A stretch of 31,590 nucleotides of DNA from Lachnospiraceae bacterium UBA3762 (GTDB lineage Bacteria > Bacillota > Clostridia > Lachnospirales > Lachnospiraceae). The stretch spans positions 1 to 31,590 of the forward strand of contig DFGA01000057.1 in NCBI GenBank assembly GCA_002371615.1, given 5' to 3'. The translations under genes and the position numbers were made by a program. The notes under the pieces are model-generated. The model saw only the letters and a list, made by a program, of their open reading frames with translations. It had not been told where the DNA came from and did no database searches. The number at the start of each line of letters is the position of its first letter. Within the stretch, counting starts at the first letter, position 1. Positions 7,199 through 16,017 of this stretch are shown here, piece after piece.

Positions 7199-8878
7199 AT
7201 GAATTCGACCGTTATTATTTCTGCAGTATTATCGATGCTTGCCGGTATCGGAATATTTCTTGTGGCGTGTCAGACAATGAGTTCCAATTTGGAAGCAATC
7301 AGCTCCAGTAAGCTTCGTTCGCTTTTCCGCAAAGTTTCAGGCAAGAAACTGATCGGAGTTGGGATAGGTACGGTAACTACTGCCGCCATTCAAAGCTCCG
7401 GTGCAACCACTGTTATGGTTATAGGTTTCGTAAATGCCGGTATCATGACCCTTACCCAGGCTGCTACCGTAATATACGGAGCCAATATCGGTACCACTAT
7501 TACAGGTCAGATCGTTGCTCTTGGAATGACGGGAAGAAACAGTGTTTCGACAACCGTTATTTTTTCGGCATTTGCCGGTATAGGTGCGCTGGTTTCGCTC
7601 TTCGGTGGAAGTGACCGCATTAAGCGCTGGGGTGGTATTTTCTCCGGATTCGGTATGCTGTTTGTGGGCTTGTCAATGATGAGCTCGTCTATGGAGACAT
7701 TCTCGTCATTAAATTCCGTTAAAAACTTCCTTGCAGGAATAAGCAACGTTATATTGCTGGTTATTGTCGGAGCGGTATTTACAGCCATTATTCAGAGCTC
7801 ATCTGTTATGACTTCCATTGCGATCACTATGGTGGTAACCGGACTGATCACACTTGACCAGGGAATATATCTGACGATGGGTTCCAATATAGGTTCCTGT
7901 GTTGTTGCTATGATAGCGGGACTCGGCAGCGGAAAAAGTGCCAAGAGAGCAGCGCTTATCCATCTGTTCTTCAATGTGGGCGGCGTGATTGTATTTTTGA
8001 TACTGGGATTTGTGATATCGCTTGTAAGCGGCGGACTTATTGATTTCGGGGTCATATTTGCGCGTTTATTCCCCGGTGTTCCCCAGATACAGCTTGCAAT
8101 GTTCCATACTGTATTTAACGTATTTACCGTACTGATATTCCTGCCTCTTACGGAATTGCTGGTGGGTCTTGTTTCAAAAATAATTCCGGAAAAGGAAGAG
8201 CAAAGCAGTGCAGAGGAAGAGGGAAGACTGTACTATGTTGACCGAAACATGTTAAAAACCCCGCCTATTGCGGTAGACCAGCTCAAGAAAGAGATCATTA
8301 ATATGGCCGACATAGCGATGCGTAACTATATCTATTCGCTTGATGCCATATGTCATCTGGATTTTTCCAAGCAGGATCAGTTCGATAAAAATGAGAAAGA
8401 ACTTGACTACATAAACAGGGAACTTGTGAAATTCGTGGTGGAATTATCCCAGCTGCCCCTTAGTGAGAAGGACCATAAATATGTTTCAACCACTTTCCAC
8501 ACAATAAGCGATCTTGAAAGAGTGGGAGATTATGCGGAAAATATTATGGAATACGCCGACACCCTCAAATCGGAAAATGAAGGCTTTTCCGAATCCGCCA
8601 TTTCAGAGGTGGCTTATATGAGAGAACATATCGAAGCCTTGTTTGATAAAATAATAAGGGCATACACCAAGAAGGATAAAGATGCCCTGCAGGAAGCATA
8701 CAAAATAGAAGATGAGGTCGATAGGATAACTACAAGGATGGAAGAAAATCACATCATCCGTCTGAACAAGGGAATATGCACTGCCATAGTAGGATCCCAG
8801 TACATGTCTCTTGCATCTAATTCCGAGCGAGTAGCGGATCACTTCATCAATATGGGCAAAATGGTAAATGAGTGGTAG
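7199..8878 (+). CDS. Na+/phosphate cotransporter with PhoU-like C-terminal domain
   Basis: Membrane transporter of 559 residues in the NptA/PNaS family, taking up inorganic phosphate with sodium. The two inverted halves each show the family's QSS signature: QSSGATTVMVIGFVNAG near residue 64 and QSSSVMTSIAITMV near residue 199, within about eight hydrophobic segments ending near residue 330. The rest (about 355-559) is helical and charged, with a PhoU-like pattern (SDLERVGDYAENI, then NSERVADHFINMG), probably a cytoplasmic regulatory module. SD AGGAGA precedes ATG 7199. It follows the kinase by 58 nt and precedes the sortase by 9 nt, so it probably belongs to the same transcript. Why phosphate uptake is grouped with a sugar kinase is not clear, apart from phosphate demand. 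Confidence 0.9.
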   Translation: MNSTVIISAVLSMLAGIGIFLVACQTMSSNLEAISSSKLRSLFRKVSGKKLIGVGIGTVTTAAIQSSGATTVMVIGFVNAGIMTLTQAATVIYGANIGTTITGQIVALGMTGRNSVSTTVIFSAFAGIGALVSLFGGSDRIKRWGGIFSGFGMLFVGLSMMSSSMETFSSLNSVKNFLAGISNVILLVIVGAVFTAIIQSSSVMTSIAITMVVTGLITLDQGIYLTMGSNIGSCVVAMIAGLGSGKSAKRAALIHLFFNVGGVIVFLILGFVISLVSGGLIDFGVIFARLFPGVPQIQLAMFHTVFNVFTVLIFLPLTELLVGLVSKIIPEKEEQSSAEEEGRLYYVDRNMLKTPPIAVDQLKKEIINMADIAMRNYIYSLDAICHLDFSKQDQFDKNEKELDYINRELVKFVVELSQLPLSEKDHKYVSTTFHTISDLERVGDYAENIMEYADTLKSENEGFSESAISEVAYMREHIEALFDKIIRAYTKKDKDALQEAYKIEDEVDRITTRMEENHIIRLNKGICTAIVGSQYMSLASNSERVADHFINMGKMVNEW

Positions 8879-8887
8879 AACAGACAT

Positions 8888-10060
8888 ATGAAACACAAAT
8901 ATGCGATCATATTTCCTATAATCATACTGGTACTTGTGACTGTTGCCGCGGCAGCAGGCATGAGACACAAAAGCATATCGGGTATATCACAGGAGCCGGA
9001 GAATGCTGATGTAATAGCAGACTCCGGGGAGTCCTCAAACAATATGACTGACACAAATGATGAAGATGATCCTAATGTACCGGATGAGGCTGCTGATAAT
9101 TCAGGCAAGTCATATTCGGACTCTTCAACTGCAGAGAGAATGATCACTGAGGAGGAACTAAGGCAGATCAATGATCAGTCTATGGCGGAAACGGGATCCG
9201 AAGAGATGCCTGAACCTACCCCGACCCCTTTACCCAAGTATAATGAGTATCTGGAAGTTAATCCGTACGTTGCCGGATGGCTGGCAGTTGACGGATCCAA
9301 AATAGACGGTCCTGTTGTATATACTCCCGGAAGTCAGAATTATTTTCTCCACAGAGCGCTTGACGGAAGCGACAGTGAGCGTGGAACATATTTTATTGCT
9401 ATCAACTGGCAGGAGAAATTCAACCACACTCTTATATACGGGCATAACATGAAGGACGGGACCGGATTCGGATCTCTTCTTAAGTATGCCGACAGCGCTT
9501 ATGCAAAAAAGCATAACATCATACATTTTGACACGTTGTATGAAGACAGGGATTATGAAGTTCTCGGCGTTTTTTACTCTCAGGTTCAGGAGGAAGAACT
9601 TGAGACGGAAGAAGACCGGGCTGCTGCCGATAAAATGATCGAGGAGCGCAGCATAGCAAAGCTTGAGGAAGAGACGGCAAAATCCGAAGATGAAACCGTA
9701 AGCCCGCAAGTGACTGAAGCGGGACCGGAGGCGGAACCCGAGGCAGAATCCGGGACAGTATCTGAGGCGGAACCTGAGGTAAAACTGACTGTAAGAGACC
9801 TTGATATTGGCGGCGACTGGGGAGATGCCGATATCTATCGGGAGGAGAAGGATCAGGATGACGGCCGGTTCAGATATTATTACTATACCGATCTTGAAGA
9901 TAGGAGTGATTTTGACTATTACGTTTCAAATGTTAAGGACAGGTCACTTTATGATACGGGAGTACAGGTCGAGTGGGGTGACGAGCTTCTGACACTTTCC
10001 ACCTGCAGTTATCAGGTTAAAAACGGCAGATTTGTAGTCGTTGCTGTTCATCATCGGTAA
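8888..10060 (+). CDS. Class B sortase with long acidic insertion
   Basis: Membrane-anchored transpeptidase of 390 residues. An N-terminal hydrophobic anchor (about 6-24) is followed by a low-complexity acidic and Pro/Thr stalk (about 35-116). The sortase B fold begins at VNPYVAGWLAVDG. Catalytic residues are visible: H186 in IYGHNMKDGTGFG, C373 in LTLSTCSY, R381 in NGRFVVVAV. Sortase B proteins normally continue from the GVFYSQV strand straight to the FRYYYYTDLED strand. Here about 95 residues intervene (about 233-326), very rich in Glu, with EAGPEAEPEAESGTVSEAEPE. The catalytic core is otherwise intact, so it is probably active. No LPxTG/NPxTG-type substrate is encoded in the window, so the target is unknown. 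The gene begins 9 nt after the transporter stop. Confidence 0.88.
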   Translation: MKHKYAIIFPIIILVLVTVAAAAGMRHKSISGISQEPENADVIADSGESSNNMTDTNDEDDPNVPDEAADNSGKSYSDSSTAERMITEEELRQINDQSMAETGSEEMPEPTPTPLPKYNEYLEVNPYVAGWLAVDGSKIDGPVVYTPGSQNYFLHRALDGSDSERGTYFIAINWQEKFNHTLIYGHNMKDGTGFGSLLKYADSAYAKKHNIIHFDTLYEDRDYEVLGVFYSQVQEEELETEEDRAAADKMIEERSIAKLEEETAKSEDETVSPQVTEAGPEAEPEAESGTVSEAEPEVKLTVRDLDIGGDWGDADIYREEKDQDDGRFRYYYYTDLEDRSDFDYYVSNVKDRSLYDTGVQVEWGDELLTLSTCSYQVKNGRFVVVAVHHR

Positions 10061-10198
10061 ATTGTGTGGGTGATAGTAATGTGAAAAAGAAGGCTTGATC
10101 TATCGTGTGTAGCAGAACAGTGGAGCATATGATAAAATGTATTGGTATGATTCAATAGCGATCCCGGATTCTTATATTTGCATCATAAGGAGAGAAAA
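10061..10198 (+). promoter_or_regulatory. Probable promoter/leader region of the formate dehydrogenase cluster
   Basis: This 138-bp gap is the largest upstream of the fdh/mo genes. It holds an AT-rich -10-like segment (TATGATAAAAT, 10128-10138) and ends in the strong SD AAGGAGA (10187-10193). No convincing -35 box is present, which would fit an activated promoter. I see no Moco-riboswitch-like GC-rich structure. The 12-mer GCAGAACAGTGG at 10112-10123 also occurs in the promoter at the right end of the window (31481-31492). Confidence 0.35.
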
Positions 10199-12040
10199 AT
10201 GTACAGAAGATTGGCAAGCCGTGGCAATATGACAGACAGAATGGATATTGCTCTGACAAAATTCAGATCACGTATGACATCTTATCCACCCGGAATGTGC
10301 CCACTGGTCATGTACCGGTCAATACTTCAGATGTCCATGAACCAGTCATGCGGCAAATGCGTTCCGTGCCGTGACGGACTGGTTGAGGCAGAGCGGATGC
10401 TTCGTGACATACTTCGTGGTGACGCTACGGAAGATACCCTTGATAGGTTAAAAGAACTGTGTACGATGATTTCCGAGTCTGCTGACTGCGCGGTGGGTGT
10501 TGTCGCTGCCAATACCATACTCGAAAGCATAGATGATTTTGCGGATGAATATGACAGTCATATCAAAAGTCGTAAATGTGCGGAGCAGGGAGGCCAGACT
10601 GTTCCGTGTATGACGCTTTGCCCCGCTCACGTTGATGTACCGGGATATGTTGCACTTATCAAAAACGGCGATTATGCCGGAGCAATTAATATCATAAGAG
10701 ACAGAAACCCGTTTCCGACGGCATGTGCTATGGTCTGTGAACATCCGTGCGAGAAGAAATGCCGCAGAACTATAATAGACCATGCTATCAATATCAGAGG
10801 ACTCAAGAAATATGCGGTCGACCAGGTGTCCGCGGATTCGGTTCCGACTCCCAAACCAAATGTTTCGACCGGAAAATCAATAGCAATAGTCGGTGGTGGT
10901 CCGTCGGGACTTACGGCAGCATATTTTCTCGCACTTATGGGACATAAATGCATAGTATATGACGAGCATGAGAAACTTGGGGGAATGCTGCGATACGGAA
11001 TTCCGGAATACAGGCTTCCAAAAGCGAGACTCGATGAAGATATCAATGCTATTCTGTCCTCCGGGGATATAGAAGTTCATACAAACACAAAGGTAGGACG
11101 TGACATTACAGTAGATGAGCTTAGGCGCAGTAACGATGCAGTATATCTTGGTCTTGGTGCCCAGCTCGGAAACAGGATGCCGGTAGAAAATGCCGATTGT
11201 AAAAACGTAATCCCGGCGGCTGATTTTCTGCAGGCCGTTGCAAGAGGCGAGAAGATTGATCTGACCGGGAAGAAGGTCGTTCTTATAGGCGGCGGAAACG
11301 TTGCTATGGATGCCGCAAGAACAGCTGTAAGGCTTAATGCCGAAACAGTCCATGTGTTTACGAGAAAGCGGGATGATTATACGGCGCTTGCCTCGGAAAT
11401 AGAGAGTGCAATGCAGGAAGGTGTCAGATTCAGGACGCTTCTGTCGTTTATGCATCTTGAAGCATCAAAAGATGATCCGGAGATGATCGATGCCGTATGG
11501 CTTCAGCCGGAGATCGTTGGCGAGTATGACGAGATGGGACTTGTAAAAACCGAACACTCAAGCGCATATCCGTACAGGTTTAAATGCGATTACCTGATAC
11601 TCGGCGTAGGTCAGAGATGTGATGTGGATGATTTTGACAAGGCGGGGATACCAACGCAACGCGGAAGAATATTAGCAGATGAGTCATGCTCTATAGAAGG
11701 TGCTGATGGGGTATTTTCGGGAGGAGACTGCGTAACGGGACCGTCAACAGCAATAAATGCTATTGCGGCAGGACAGGTTGCGGCTCACAACATAGACGAA
11801 TACCTCGGTTATCACCATAAAATCGTATGCGAGGCACAGGTTCCGCCCGCCAAGCCCAATAAATGTATTCCTACAGGGCGTGCCGAGATAGAGGAAAGGG
11901 ATCCTTTCGAGAGGCGTGAAGACTTTGAGCATGTTGAGATGGTCATGACGCCCGAAGAAGCTGTTCGTGAAGCATCAAGGTGCCTTAGATGTGACCACTT
12001 CGGATGCGGAGCTATGGAAGGGGGTAGATGCGCATGGTAA
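10199..12040 (+). CDS. Formate dehydrogenase electron-transfer subunit: NuoF N3-cluster domain fused to GltD-like NAD(P)H/FAD oxidoreductase
   Basis: Cytoplasmic flavo-iron-sulfur protein of 613 residues. Residues 1-125 match only the C-terminal iron-sulfur part of NuoF/HydB: CGKCVPC (C51, C54, C57) plus C97, the N3-type [4Fe-4S] site. The FMN/NADH domain of NuoF is missing. From about 130 on it is a GltD/NfnB-type module: cysteine ladder C137, C141, C176, C180, C184, C188, FAD motif VGGGPSG at 231-237, NAD(P)H motif IGGGNVAMD at 363-371, and a late GGDCVTGPST FAD segment. The tail carries C595, C598, C603 and C611, possibly another cluster. It likely passes electrons between the catalytic subunit and NAD(P). 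ATG 10199 is chosen for AAGGAGA at 10187-10193; 10178 would include the SD. The 3' end overlaps the catalytic subunit start, implying translational coupling. Confidence 0.85.
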   Translation: MYRRLASRGNMTDRMDIALTKFRSRMTSYPPGMCPLVMYRSILQMSMNQSCGKCVPCRDGLVEAERMLRDILRGDATEDTLDRLKELCTMISESADCAVGVVAANTILESIDDFADEYDSHIKSRKCAEQGGQTVPCMTLCPAHVDVPGYVALIKNGDYAGAINIIRDRNPFPTACAMVCEHPCEKKCRRTIIDHAINIRGLKKYAVDQVSADSVPTPKPNVSTGKSIAIVGGGPSGLTAAYFLALMGHKCIVYDEHEKLGGMLRYGIPEYRLPKARLDEDINAILSSGDIEVHTNTKVGRDITVDELRRSNDAVYLGLGAQLGNRMPVENADCKNVIPAADFLQAVARGEKIDLTGKKVVLIGGGNVAMDAARTAVRLNAETVHVFTRKRDDYTALASEIESAMQEGVRFRTLLSFMHLEASKDDPEMIDAVWLQPEIVGEYDEMGLVKTEHSSAYPYRFKCDYLILGVGQRCDVDDFDKAGIPTQRGRILADESCSIEGADGVFSGGDCVTGPSTAINAIAAGQVAAHNIDEYLGYHHKIVCEAQVPPAKPNKCIPTGRAEIEERDPFERREDFEHVEMVMTPEEAVREASRCLRCDHFGCGAMEGGRCAW

Positions 12041-14754
12041 ATCCTGACAAGAAAGTTTCTATCACTGTTAACGGCGTAAAATATGAGGCTCCCGAGGGGA
12101 TCAAGATAATTAATTTCTGCAGACGTATCGGGATTGATATACCTAAACTGTGTCATCTGAAAGACTACAGTGATGTAGGGTCATGCAGACTATGCATGGT
12201 TGAGATAGAAGGTTATGACAGCCTGGTTGCTTCGTGCCGTACAAAGGTCGAGGATGGGATGGTGATCACAACCGACTCCGAGAGGCTTACGAATTACCGG
12301 AAAGAAATGCTTCGGCTGATATTGTCCAATCATAATGTAGACTGCATGAACTGCCCGAAAAATGCGAACTGTGAACTTCAGGAACTTTGTAATGTATATG
12401 GTATAGAAGATACGCCATATGCCGGATCACGCAGGAACATAGAGAAGAAGCTTCCCAAACTTGATAGCAATCCGTACCTTGCATATGATCCGAGCAAATG
12501 TATTCACTGCATGAGATGTATCAGTGCGTGTAACAGGGCAGTGGTTAACGGAGCACTTACAAACGGCAGGACCGGTGTGTTTCATACTGTTGAGGCACCG
12601 TTCGGACCGGATTGGAAGAAGACAAACTGCGAGTCATGCGGGAATTGTGCCGCATCATGTCCTACGGGAGCACTTACAGAAAAACGCAAGAAAGATTACC
12701 GCAAGTGGGAGACAACAAAGGTTCTTACCACCTGTCCTCACTGCGCTACCGGATGCCAGTTCTATCTGATCGTGAAGGATAACAAAATAGTTGATGTAGA
12801 AGCTGCTGACGGACCGTCCAATCATGGACTTCTGTGTGTTAAGGGACGCTCCGGAAGCTTTGATTTTGTATCCTCTCCCGACCGGATCAAAACCCCCCTT
12901 ATCAGGAACAAAGAGACCGGGGAATTTGAGGCTGCATCCTGGGATGAAGCCATACAATACGTTGCCGATAATTTTATGAAGATAAAGGAGCAACATGGTC
13001 CAGATTCTTTGGCCGGGTTTGCCTGCTCCCGCTCGGCTAACGAGGATATATACATGGTTCAGAAGATGGTGCGCACGTGCTTCGGAACGAACAATACCGA
13101 TAACTGTGCAAGAGTTTGTCATTCGGCAACCGTGGCGGGACTTGCCAAAACGCTTGGATCCGGTGCAATGACAAACCCGATCTACGATATTACCCATGAT
13201 GTCGACTGTATCCTTTTGTGCGGATCCAATCCCGAGGAAGCGCATCCTGTTGTTGGAATGCAGATAAGGCAGGCTGTCAAGCACGGAGCACGTCTTATAG
13301 TTGTTGACCCAAGATCTATCGGACTGTCCGAAGTGGCGGACATACATTTGAAGCTGCGTCCCGGAACAAATGTGGCATTTGCAAACGGAATGATGCATGT
13401 GATGATAAAAGAAGATCTTGTGGATCATGATTTTATTGAAAAATTCACGGAGGACTTTGATAAGATAGAAGAGCTTGTCAAGGATTATACGCCGGAAAAG
13501 GTTGGAGAAATATGCCATATAGATCCGGATATGCTCGTGGAAGCTGCAAGAATGTATGCCACCGCGGATAAGGCTCCTATAATTTATTGTCTTGGCGTTA
13601 CCGAGCATTCAACGGGAACAGAGGGTGTCATGAGTCTGTCAAACATGGCGCTTTTGTGCGGAAAGCTCGGGAGGAGCGGCTGCGGAGTTAATCCGTTGCG
13701 AGGACAGAACAACGTTCAGGGTGCCTGTGATATGGGCGCAATGCCAACCGACTACCCGGGATACCAGAAGGTCGATAATCCGCAGGTCCGCGAGAAATTT
13801 GAGAAGGCGTGGGGAGTTAAGCTTAATCCCAATCCGGGACTTAAGGCTACCGAAGTATTCCCCGCGGCGATAGAAGGAAAGATAAAGGGACTGTATATTT
13901 GCGGTGAAGATCCGATAGTTACCGATCCCGACACCGAACATATTAAACATGCACTTGAGAGTCTTGATTTCTTCGTTATTCAGGAACTGTTTATGACCGA
14001 GACTGCCAAGTACGCCGACGTTATACTTCCGGGCAGAAGCTATGCGGAAAAGGAAGGAACATTTACAAATACCGAGAGAAGAGTCCAGAGGATCAGAACC
14101 GCGGTTACGGTTGAGGGAGATATGAGGCTTGACACGGATATCCTTATAGATCTTATGAATGCTATGGGATATAAACAGCCGCACCTTACTGCGTCGGAGA
14201 TAATGGATGAAATAGCATCGGTTACCCCGAGCTTCGGAGGAATATCGCATGCAAGATTGGATGCGGGAGAGAGCCTTCAGTGGCCGTGCCCGGACAAGGA
14301 ACATCCCGGAACACCTATAATGCACGCAAACGGTCCGGTAAGAGGAAAGGCATTACTGTATCCTGCCGAATACAAACCTTCGCAGGAGCTTCCCGATGAT
14401 GATTATCCTTATATCCTTACAACCGGAAGAATACTGTACCAGTATAATGCTGCAGCTATGACATCCCGTGCCCCCGGGCTTAATGAGATATCCGGAGAAG
14501 GATTTATAGAGGTCAACTACAAAGATGCCAACCGGCTGGGAATCAAAAACGGTGAGAGAATAAATGTTTGCAGCAGGCGAGGGAAGATTACCGCAACCGC
14601 AAGAGTAGGACGAAAAGTATCCGAGGGAGAGACCTGGATGCCGTTCCATTTTGCTGACTCCCCCGTTAACGTGCTGACAAATGCCGCACTTGATGATTTT
14701 GCAAGGATCCCCGAATACAAAGTGTGCGCGGTTAATATCGCCAAGATAGTGTAA
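12034..14754 (+). CDS. Formate dehydrogenase catalytic subunit, cysteine type, with NuoG-like N-terminal iron-sulfur domains
   Basis: Molybdenum (or tungsten) bis-PGD enzyme interconverting formate and CO2. Numbering from ATG 12028 (908 residues): [2Fe-2S] C42, C53, C56, C70; His-ligated cluster H102, C106, C109, C115; two ferredoxin-type clusters, C158/C161/C164/C168 and C201/C204/C207/C211; the core cluster C236, C239, C243, C270 (CPHCATGC); and the active-site motif CARVCH with C364-H365. The active-site codon at 13117-13119 is TGT, so this is the cysteine and not the selenocysteine form. The C-terminal dinucleotide-binding domain (TTGRILYQYN, WMPFHF) is intact. ATG 12034 sits 9 nt after GGGGG (12020-12024); ATG 12028 is only 3 nt away and is less likely. 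Either start overlaps the preceding gene. No membrane segment or signal peptide, so soluble. Reaction direction in vivo is unknown. Confidence 0.92.
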   Translation: MVNPDKKVSITVNGVKYEAPEGIKIINFCRRIGIDIPKLCHLKDYSDVGSCRLCMVEIEGYDSLVASCRTKVEDGMVITTDSERLTNYRKEMLRLILSNHNVDCMNCPKNANCELQELCNVYGIEDTPYAGSRRNIEKKLPKLDSNPYLAYDPSKCIHCMRCISACNRAVVNGALTNGRTGVFHTVEAPFGPDWKKTNCESCGNCAASCPTGALTEKRKKDYRKWETTKVLTTCPHCATGCQFYLIVKDNKIVDVEAADGPSNHGLLCVKGRSGSFDFVSSPDRIKTPLIRNKETGEFEAASWDEAIQYVADNFMKIKEQHGPDSLAGFACSRSANEDIYMVQKMVRTCFGTNNTDNCARVCHSATVAGLAKTLGSGAMTNPIYDITHDVDCILLCGSNPEEAHPVVGMQIRQAVKHGARLIVVDPRSIGLSEVADIHLKLRPGTNVAFANGMMHVMIKEDLVDHDFIEKFTEDFDKIEELVKDYTPEKVGEICHIDPDMLVEAARMYATADKAPIIYCLGVTEHSTGTEGVMSLSNMALLCGKLGRSGCGVNPLRGQNNVQGACDMGAMPTDYPGYQKVDNPQVREKFEKAWGVKLNPNPGLKATEVFPAAIEGKIKGLYICGEDPIVTDPDTEHIKHALESLDFFVIQELFMTETAKYADVILPGRSYAEKEGTFTNTERRVQRIRTAVTVEGDMRLDTDILIDLMNAMGYKQPHLTASEIMDEIASVTPSFGGISHARLDAGESLQWPCPDKEHPGTPIMHANGPVRGKALLYPAEYKPSQELPDDDYPYILTTGRILYQYNAAAMTSRAPGLNEISGEGFIEVNYKDANRLGIKNGERINVCSRRGKITATARVGRKVSEGETWMPFHFADSPVNVLTNAALDDFARIPEYKVCAVNIAKIV

Positions 14755-14765
14755 ACAGGTAACAT

Positions 14766-15998
14766 ATGGAACTTGAAGAAGCAGTAAAGCTATTTGCTGA
14801 AAAGGTTAAACACACAAATCAGATCGAAGAGACCGGCTTGGTTGAGTGCCATGGACGAATACTTGCAGAGGATATAATAGCACCATTTAATGTACCACAT
14901 TTTCCGAAGTCTGCGATGGATGGTTATGCTGTACGATCGGAGGATATATCCTCAGCGTCGGAAGATGAGCCGGTAAGACTTGCTGTCATAGGAAAAATCC
15001 TTGCGGGCTGCGATATGATACCGTATGAAGATAGCGGCATGATGACAGGCAAAAGCGGCACCTGTGTAAGGATAATGACGGGTGCGGATATTCCGGAGGG
15101 ATACGATACAATTGTAAAACAGGAAGATACCGACTATGGCGAGAAGAGTGTAGCTGTAAAGTGCGCTCTTCCTCCGTATATGAATTACTGCCGCATCGGT
15201 GAGGATATTTCGGAGGGCGATACGGTTATCAAGGCAGGGATCCGGATAGGACGGGTTCATGTAGGCATTCTTGCCAGTCTGGGGATTTCGTCTGTACGTG
15301 TCTTAAAACCTCTCAGAGTTTCTGTGATCTCAACCGGATCAGAGCTGTGTGATCCGACAGTTTCGGGAAGTATTCCTACTAAAGGGAAGATATACAACAG
15401 TATTGCTTATATGCTTTCAGCTTCTGTAGAATCGGTAGGATTTGAGGCAAAGACATTCATGTGCCCTGACGAACCGGATATAATAACAGATGCTATCAAT
15501 AAAGCAGCATCTTCATCAGACATAATCATTACTACCGGAGGGGTCTCTGTAGGGGAACGTGATCTTATGCCGGACATAATGGAAAGTATAGGAGCCCAAA
15601 GGGTATTCTATAAGGTTAATATTCAGCCGGGAACTCCGACGCTGGGCTCTGTATATAAAGGGATTCCCGTGTTATCGCTATCGGGCAACCCGTATGCTGC
15701 ACTTGTCAATTTTGACTGGTATTTCTGGAATCTGGCGGCTTCAATGACCGGATGCAGTGAATTGTTGCCAAAGGCAGAAAATGTCATTTCCCGGTCGGAT
15801 TACAGGAAGAAAAATCATATGCGCCGGTTTTTGCGCGCGTGGACAGAAAACGGCACAGTATCAATTCCTGTAAAGAACCATGCCTCATCAGTGCTAAGCA
15901 GTATAACAAAATGTAACTGTTATATCGATCTTCCGGCACAGACGGAATTTGGAGAAGGCGATACGGTCAAAGTGATCAGGATGCCGGATGTAATGTAG
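14766..15998 (+). CDS. moeA: Molybdopterin molybdenumtransferase MoeA
   Basis: Enzyme of 410 residues that inserts molybdate into adenylylated molybdopterin. Characteristic segments: FPKSAMDGYAV at 47-57 (usual form D/N-SAMDGYA), the MoCF-biosynthesis fold with STGSEL near 189-193, TTGGVSVGERD at 256-266, and LSGNP at 305-309. Length and domain order are normal. It starts 11 nt after the catalytic subunit stop with a weak SD (CAGGT), so it probably depends on read-through translation from the upstream gene. This is the better of the two MoeA-type genes in the cluster; the second (17124-18158) is more divergent. Confidence 0.93.
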   Translation: MELEEAVKLFAEKVKHTNQIEETGLVECHGRILAEDIIAPFNVPHFPKSAMDGYAVRSEDISSASEDEPVRLAVIGKILAGCDMIPYEDSGMMTGKSGTCVRIMTGADIPEGYDTIVKQEDTDYGEKSVAVKCALPPYMNYCRIGEDISEGDTVIKAGIRIGRVHVGILASLGISSVRVLKPLRVSVISTGSELCDPTVSGSIPTKGKIYNSIAYMLSASVESVGFEAKTFMCPDEPDIITDAINKAASSSDIIITTGGVSVGERDLMPDIMESIGAQRVFYKVNIQPGTPTLGSVYKGIPVLSLSGNPYAALVNFDWYFWNLAASMTGCSELLPKAENVISRSDYRKKNHMRRFLRAWTENGTVSIPVKNHASSVLSSITKCNCYIDLPAQTEFGEGDTVKVIRMPDVM

Positions 15999-16017
15999 AG
16001 GATATGATCGTAATTGT

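Noticed and set aside
9703..9780. Frameshift or assembly error as cause of the Glu-rich segment in the sortase gene
   Set aside because: The reading frame is continuous, codon use stays normal, and the downstream catalytic Cys and Arg motifs are in the same frame, so an in-frame insertion is the simpler reading.
10061..10198. Possible molybdenum-cofactor riboswitch upstream of the formate dehydrogenase genes
   Set aside because: The leader is AT-rich, and I see no GC-rich multi-stem structure or terminator/anti-SD arrangement of the kind expected for the Moco RNA motif.
12655..13608. Long minus-strand open frame of 317 codons opposite the formate dehydrogenase catalytic subunit
   Set aside because: It is a codon-bias shadow of the clearly assigned plus-strand gene; the peptide has no domain pattern and there is no upstream SD.
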